NCBI GenBank assembly: GCA_002420145.1
Contig: DIHL01000005.1
Location: forward strand, 24,406-88,405
Direction: 5' to 3'
DNA length: 64,000 bases
Source: Bacteroidetes bacterium UBA5697
GTDB lineage: Bacteria > Bacteroidota > Bacteroidia > B-17B0 > Aurantibacillaceae
Shown here: positions 59,917 through 64,000 of the stretch, one piece after another
How positions within the stretch are numbered: the first letter of the stretch is position 1
Layout: each line of letters begins with the position of its first letter
The notes under the pieces: model-generated
Database searches by the model: none
Told to the model about the DNA's origin: nothing
What the model saw: the letters and a program-made list of their open reading frames with translations, nothing else
Program-made: the position numbers and the translations under genes

Positions 59917-59966
59917 GTTGTGAAATTTACTTATCGAAGATATGAAAAATTAGTAATCTACAAAAT

Positions 59967-59998
59967 ACAAAACCCTCTGTAAAAACAGAGGGTTTTGT
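59967..59998. terminator. Terminator after ftsH
   Basis: ACAAAACCCTCTG and CAGAGGGTTTTGT form a 13-pair stem with loop TAAAAA. It follows the ftsH stop by about 25 bases on the minus strand. Confidence 0.85.
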
Positions 59999-60021
59999 TA
60001 TTAAAATAAGATGATTTTAAA

Positions 60022-62172
60022 TTATTCAGCTGGTTTTTCTTCAGTATGAGAAGGTTCAACCTCTGAATTATTTGTGGCTAATTTTTTTTCGTTTTCCTCT
60101 GCCACATCTTTTGCAAAAGGTCTTTTTCCAAAAATAGTTTCTAAATCTTCCTTAAAGATGACTTCTTTTTCTAATAATTTTTCAGCCAATTGAGTCAGTT
60201 TATCTTTGTTAGCTAATAAGATTGTTTTTGTTCTTGCATAAGCAATATCAATCATCTTTTTAACTTCTTCATCAATAGTTTTAGCCGTGTTTTCGCTATA
60301 AGGTTTGTTAAAGCTGTATTCACTTTGACCAGAACTATCGTAGTAACTAACATTTCCAATTTTATCATTCAATCCATAATATACTACGCTTGCATATGCT
60401 TGACGAGTAATTTTTTCTAGATCACTCAATGCACCTGTCGAAATCTTTCCGAAAATTACTTCTTCAGCTGCTCTACCACCTAAGGTAGCACACATTTCGT
60501 CCATGATTTGTTCAGTTGTAGTAATCTGTCTTTCTTCAGGTAAATACCAAGCTGCGCCTAATGAACGTCCACGAGGAACAATTGTTACTTTAACTAAAGG
60601 AGAGGCATATTCACACATCCAACTCACGGTTGCATGTCCAGCTTCATGAAATGCAATCACTCTTTTTTCGTCAGGAGTAATGATTTTATTTTTCTTTTCC
60701 AAACCTGCGATAATTCTATCCACAGCATCTAAAAAGTCTTGTTTAGTAACTTGTTTTTTATTAGCACGTGCGGCAATTAAAGCAGCTTCATTACAAATAT
60801 TAGCAATATCGGCACCGCTAAATCCTGGTGTTTGTTTTGCTAAAAAATCAATATCAACACTTGCATCTATTTTAATTTTCTTTAAATGAACTTTGAAAAT
60901 TTCTTGACGCTCTAAAACATCTGGCATATCAACATAAATCTGTCTATCAAAACGTCCGGCACGCATCAACGCTCTATCCAAAATATCAGCACGGTTAGTC
61001 GCAGCTAAAATAATAACGCCACTATTTGTGCCAAAACCATCCATTTCAGTTAACAACTGATTTAATGTATTTTCACGTTCATCATTTCCACCAGCAGCAG
61101 CGTTTTTACCACGCGCTCTACCAATAGCATCAATCTCATCAATAAAAATAATACAAGGAGCTTTTTCTTTTGCTTGTTTAAATAAATCACGCACACGAGA
61201 TGCACCAACACCAACAAACATTTCTACAAAGTCAGAACCTGATAAAGAGAAGAAAGGAACTTTTGCTTCGCCAGCAACGGCTTTAGCTAATAAAGTTTTA
61301 CCTGTTCCCGGAGGACCAACTAATAATGCTCCTTTTGGAATTTTAGCACCTAAGTCGGTATATTTTTTGGGATTCTTCAAGAAATCAACAATTTCCATAA
61401 TTTCCACCTTTGCGCCATCTAAACCAGCTACATCATTAAACGTTACATTTACATTAGAATCTTTGTCAAATAAAACCGCTTTAGATTTTCCGATGTTGAA
61501 TATTTGTCCTGCACCACCGCTTCCGCCGCCGCCCATTCTGCGCATCATCACAATCCAAAGTACTACCATAATGGCAATTGGCAACATCCAGCCTAAGTGG
61601 TCGCTCCATTCAGTTCTGTCTTCGCGAGTTGGTGATACACGGAAATTTAAAGGAATATTTGCTGTTTCTTGAATTCTACGAACTTGTTCAATAAAATCTT
61701 TTTTATCAGCAATTGATAACTTAAAGTGTGGTCCTGGAGCATTTTTAGGATTTGGAAATAATTGAACTAATTTACCTGATTTATCTGCTTCAAAATAACG
61801 AGGTAGTTTTAAACTATCTTGATTGATTGTGATTTCTGCAACTTTTTCATTTACAATCACAATTGATCTCACATCGCCCTTAGCCAACATGTTTTGTTCA
61901 AATCTAGTTTGGTCTACTTCATAAAGTCTACCTTCAAAATCTTGACCAAAAAATACGAATCCTAAAAGACCTAAAATAACTAGACCGTAAATCCAGTAAA
62001 AGCTATTTCCGCCATTACTGCCACTATTATTTGATCCTCCGAAAGGATTAGAAGGTTTTTTTCCAAAACGATCTTTCATTTTTTCGAATTGTTTTTTTCG
62101 TTCCTCTTCAGGAGAAGAAACAGGATTAGGTTCACTGTTTTTAGGAATATTATCTTGTTGTTCGTCGCTCAT
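60022..62172 (-). CDS. ftsH: ATP-dependent zinc metalloprotease FtsH
   Basis: The 716-residue protein has two membrane helices (about 57-77 and 190-210) flanking a periplasmic domain. The AAA+ module has Walker A GPPGTGKT, Walker B CIIFIDEIDAIG and the arginine finger region RAGRFDRQ. The protease domain has the zinc motif HEAGH. FtsH degrades damaged membrane proteins and short-lived regulators. It follows rsfS by 36 bases in the same operon. Confidence 0.97.
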   Translation of the reverse strand: MSDEQQDNIPKNSEPNPVSSPEEERKKQFEKMKDRFGKKPSNPFGGSNNSGSNGGNSFYWIYGLVILGLLGFVFFGQDFEGRLYEVDQTRFEQNMLAKGDVRSIVIVNEKVAEITINQDSLKLPRYFEADKSGKLVQLFPNPKNAPGPHFKLSIADKKDFIEQVRRIQETANIPLNFRVSPTREDRTEWSDHLGWMLPIAIMVVLWIVMMRRMGGGGSGGAGQIFNIGKSKAVLFDKDSNVNVTFNDVAGLDGAKVEIMEIVDFLKNPKKYTDLGAKIPKGALLVGPPGTGKTLLAKAVAGEAKVPFFSLSGSDFVEMFVGVGASRVRDLFKQAKEKAPCIIFIDEIDAIGRARGKNAAAGGNDERENTLNQLLTEMDGFGTNSGVIILAATNRADILDRALMRAGRFDRQIYVDMPDVLERQEIFKVHLKKIKIDASVDIDFLAKQTPGFSGADIANICNEAALIAARANKKQVTKQDFLDAVDRIIAGLEKKNKIITPDEKRVIAFHEAGHATVSWMCEYASPLVKVTIVPRGRSLGAAWYLPEERQITTTEQIMDEMCATLGGRAAEEVIFGKISTGALSDLEKITRQAYASVVYYGLNDKIGNVSYYDSSGQSEYSFNKPYSENTAKTIDEEVKKMIDIAYARTKTILLANKDKLTQLAEKLLEKEVIFKEDLETIFGKRPFAKDVAEENEKKLATNNSEVEPSHTEEKPAE

Positions 62173-62208
62173 AATTAAATTATATAACGTATAGTTTTAT
62201 GTTTTGTT

Positions 62209-62769
62209 TTAATCTGCTATGGTAGTTATTTTTCCATCGGCCCATAAGCCTTCGATGTTATAAAACTCTCTCGTTTCTCTCATGAAAACATGAGCTACAA
62301 TATTTACGTAATCTACCAAAATCCATTCTGCATTTTGGTGCCCTTCGCTATGATATGGTTTCTCACCTGTTTTTTTAATAACAGATTCTTCTAATGTATC
62401 AGCTATTGCATTAACGTGAGTTGTACTATCAGCATCACAGATAACAAAATAATCAGCTACTCTGTTTTCTAAATCAGAAAGATCAATAACAGTTATGTTT
62501 TTTGCTTTTTTCTCTTGCATCCCTTCTACAATTGCATCTAGCAAACTTGTTGTTTGTGCTTTTGTAGAAGTTTTTTTAGGACGTTTTGCTCCACTCGAAA
62601 CTTTCTTTTTGTTTTCGGTATTAGCAATGCGATTTGCTTCTTTTTGTAGCTCTTCCTTTTCAGTTAAAGGCTTTTTAACTACCTTTTTAGCTGCTGCTTT
62701 TTTTGGTGCGGCTTTTTTAGTTGAAGATGCTTTTTTAGTCGCTGTTTTTTTTACTGGTATTTTTGCCAT
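62209..62769 (-). CDS. rsfS: Ribosome silencing factor with basic N-terminal extension
   Basis: The 186-residue product carries RsfS at residues 72-186 (LLDAIVEGMQEKKAKNITVI, then YFVICDADSTTHVNAIADTL, and AEWILVDYVNIVAHVFMRET). Before it lies a 70-residue tail of Lys and Ala (KKASSTKKAAPKKAAAKKVV), like histone H1 tails. RsfS binds uL14 and blocks joining of the ribosomal subunits under starvation. The extension is not part of the usual family length (about 115-120 residues). Confidence 0.95.
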   Translation of the reverse strand: MAKIPVKKTATKKASSTKKAAPKKAAAKKVVKKPLTEKEELQKEANRIANTENKKKVSSGAKRPKKTSTKAQTTSLLDAIVEGMQEKKAKNITVIDLSDLENRVADYFVICDADSTTHVNAIADTLEESVIKKTGEKPYHSEGHQNAEWILVDYVNIVAHVFMRETREFYNIEGLWADGKITTIAD

Positions 62770-62846
62770 ATTTTTTTGTTGCTAATGCTATTCCGTTTTA
62801 TACTTTTGTTTTTGCTATAAGCAACAAATTTAACCTTTTTGCCTAA

Positions 62847-63611
62847 ATGGAAACATTGTTTATTGGAAAGAACTCGCTTTTTTTACACGAGGTAGAAAGT
62901 ACCAATACTTATGCCATGAACTTGTTAAGGAATGTTAACCCTATTGAAGGCACAATAGTGTATACTGATAATCAAACTCACGGAAAAGGACAAAGAGGTG
63001 CGCTATGGACTAGTAAAATTGGGCAAAACATAACAGTTTCAGTTATTCTAAAGCCCCATTTTTTAGACCTAAATAAATCCTTTTATTTAAGTAAAATCAG
63101 TGCTTTGGCCGTATATGACGTATTGACTGATATTTTAGCTAATAGCCAATATGACATTAAAATCAAATGGCCTAATGACATATTGGTGAATCAAAAGAAA
63201 ATAGCAGGTATTTTAATTGAAAATAACTTTTCTCAGACTATTATTCAAAACTCAGTTGTAGGAATTGGATTAAATATTAATCAAGATGAATTTGGGGATT
63301 TTGAAAGGGCGGCAACATCATTAAAACTGCTTTTAAATAATAGTTTTGATAGAAAAATGGTAATGGAATTGTTTTGTCAAAAGCTAGAAAAATGGTACTT
63401 AAAATTAAAACAACAAAAATTTGATATTATTAATGAAAGCTATTTGAATAGTTTATATGGATTAAATCAAATTTTAGATTTTGAAGATGTGCATAAAATT
63501 GTATTTAAAGGTAAAATAGTTGGAGTTAGTAAAGATGGAAAATTACAGATTGAAAACTCTGATTTGATAGTTAAAGACTTTGATATTAAAGAACTAAAGT
63601 TTGCGATTTAG
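62847..63611 (+). CDS. birA: Biotin--[acetyl-CoA-carboxylase] ligase
   Basis: The 254-residue class I biotin ligase has no N-terminal DNA-binding domain. Motifs include ESTNTYAM, GKGQRGALWTS (biotinyl-AMP loop) and KWPNDILVNQKKIAGILIEN. A short C-terminal SH3-like part ends the protein. It attaches biotin to acetyl-CoA carboxylase. It is divergent from rsfS-ftsH, the order usual in Bacteroidota. Confidence 0.95.
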   Translation: METLFIGKNSLFLHEVESTNTYAMNLLRNVNPIEGTIVYTDNQTHGKGQRGALWTSKIGQNITVSVILKPHFLDLNKSFYLSKISALAVYDVLTDILANSQYDIKIKWPNDILVNQKKIAGILIENNFSQTIIQNSVVGIGLNINQDEFGDFERAATSLKLLLNNSFDRKMVMELFCQKLEKWYLKLKQQKFDIINESYLNSLYGLNQILDFEDVHKIVFKGKIVGVSKDGKLQIENSDLIVKDFDIKELKFAI

Positions 63612-63818
63612 TAATCAGCAAAAACAGCATTACGTGTTATAAAGATGTATAATTAAAAGTAGTAGTACTAATTGTTTTTGTTGATTAATTATTAGAATCA
63701 CATCTATAACGAGTTAATGACCCATAAAACTGATTAAAAAATGATTATTGAACTATTTATTATGATTAAATTGCATCTATCAATTAACAGTTTAGTTGAT
63801 AAAATACATTAATCTTTT

Positions 63819-64000
63819 ATGAATTTTTTTAAAGTCCTTTTTGTAATACTTCAGTTTGGGGTTTTTAGTTCAGCTTTTGCTCAATCAACATGTGCTAACT
63901 CAGCTCCATTTTGTGCTAATCAAGGAGCCGTGTCTTTTCCTGCTGGTGTAAATAATGGTAGTGCCGCAGCAGGTCCAGATTATGGTTGTTTGGGTTCGCA
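63819..64000 (+). CDS. N-terminal part of a large secreted protein (3' end outside window)
   Basis: The frame opens at the ATG at 63819 and runs past the window end, 60 codons seen. It has a signal peptide (VLFVILQFGVFSSAFAQS), then TCANSAPFCANQGAVSFPAG and NGSAAAGPDYGCLGS. This is the start typical of large Bacteroidota proteins with PKD repeats and a gliding-motility-associated C-terminal domain. The 207-bp gap before it holds no further gene that I can see. Confidence 0.75.
   Translation, partial: MNFFKVLFVILQFGVFSSAFAQSTCANSAPFCANQGAVSFPAGVNNGSAAAGPDYGCLGS

Overview
The window is AT-rich chromosomal DNA from a member of the Bacteroidota, most likely a free-living flavobacterium-like lineage. 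The evidence is gldC, at least four proteins with C-terminal type IX secretion (T9SS) sorting domains, the LpxC-FabZ fusion, an OmpP1/FadL protein, YwqK/MORN-type repeat proteins, and promoters of the Bacteroidota TTTG / TAnnTTTG type. Shine-Dalgarno sequences are scarce. GAT and other AT-ending codons dominate outside one region.

Layout. Positions 1-12.9 kb hold the end of a T9SS cargo gene, a PAS histidine kinase, a thioredoxin with its small partner gene, an S41 peptidase and GldC, an RlmI-like methyltransferase, a NatAB-type ABC exporter with a translationally coupled hydrolase-like gene, a double-ATPase peptide ABC protein, and DedA. From 13.8 to 19.2 kb lies an accessory block: seven genes, all on the minus strand, separated by about 160-210 bp repeats. 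Each gene is bracketed by its own complementary ends built around GTTA...TAAC, the geometry expected of integron-type cassettes. Each internal repeat also carries a Bacteroidota promoter (TTTG, 19 bases, TAnnTTTR) pointing at the next gene. No integrase is present in the window.

Positions 19.3-33.8 kb are core genes: rny, zapA, a very long coiled-coil gene, an M23 peptidase, RCC1-repeat and TPR proteins with pheS, ribF, an RmlD-like reductase and a DnaQ-like exonuclease. Positions 32.5-43 kb hold secreted hydrolases, FadL, bestrophin, tRNA-Arg(TCT), a GT2 glycosyltransferase, a T9SS surface protein and trpS. Positions 42.6-46.6 kb are the lipid A genes lpxA, lpxC-fabZ and lpxD plus a TrmH-type methyltransferase. 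Next come a pseudouridine synthase with a repetitive basic tail, an ArsC-like protein and a glycosyltransferase.

Positions 50.1-54.5 kb form a cobalamin-riboswitch-controlled corrinoid uptake operon: a TonB receptor, a DUF4465 protein with a T9SS signal, and a BtuG-like propeller lipoprotein. The last part holds a universal stress protein, a nucleoside permease, small secreted proteins, rsfS-ftsH divergent from birA, and the start of another large secreted protein.

Short palindromic repeats of REP type are scattered between genes, including an identical 55-bp element at 12109 and 19302. The cassette-like array, with its built-in promoters, is the most unusual content.
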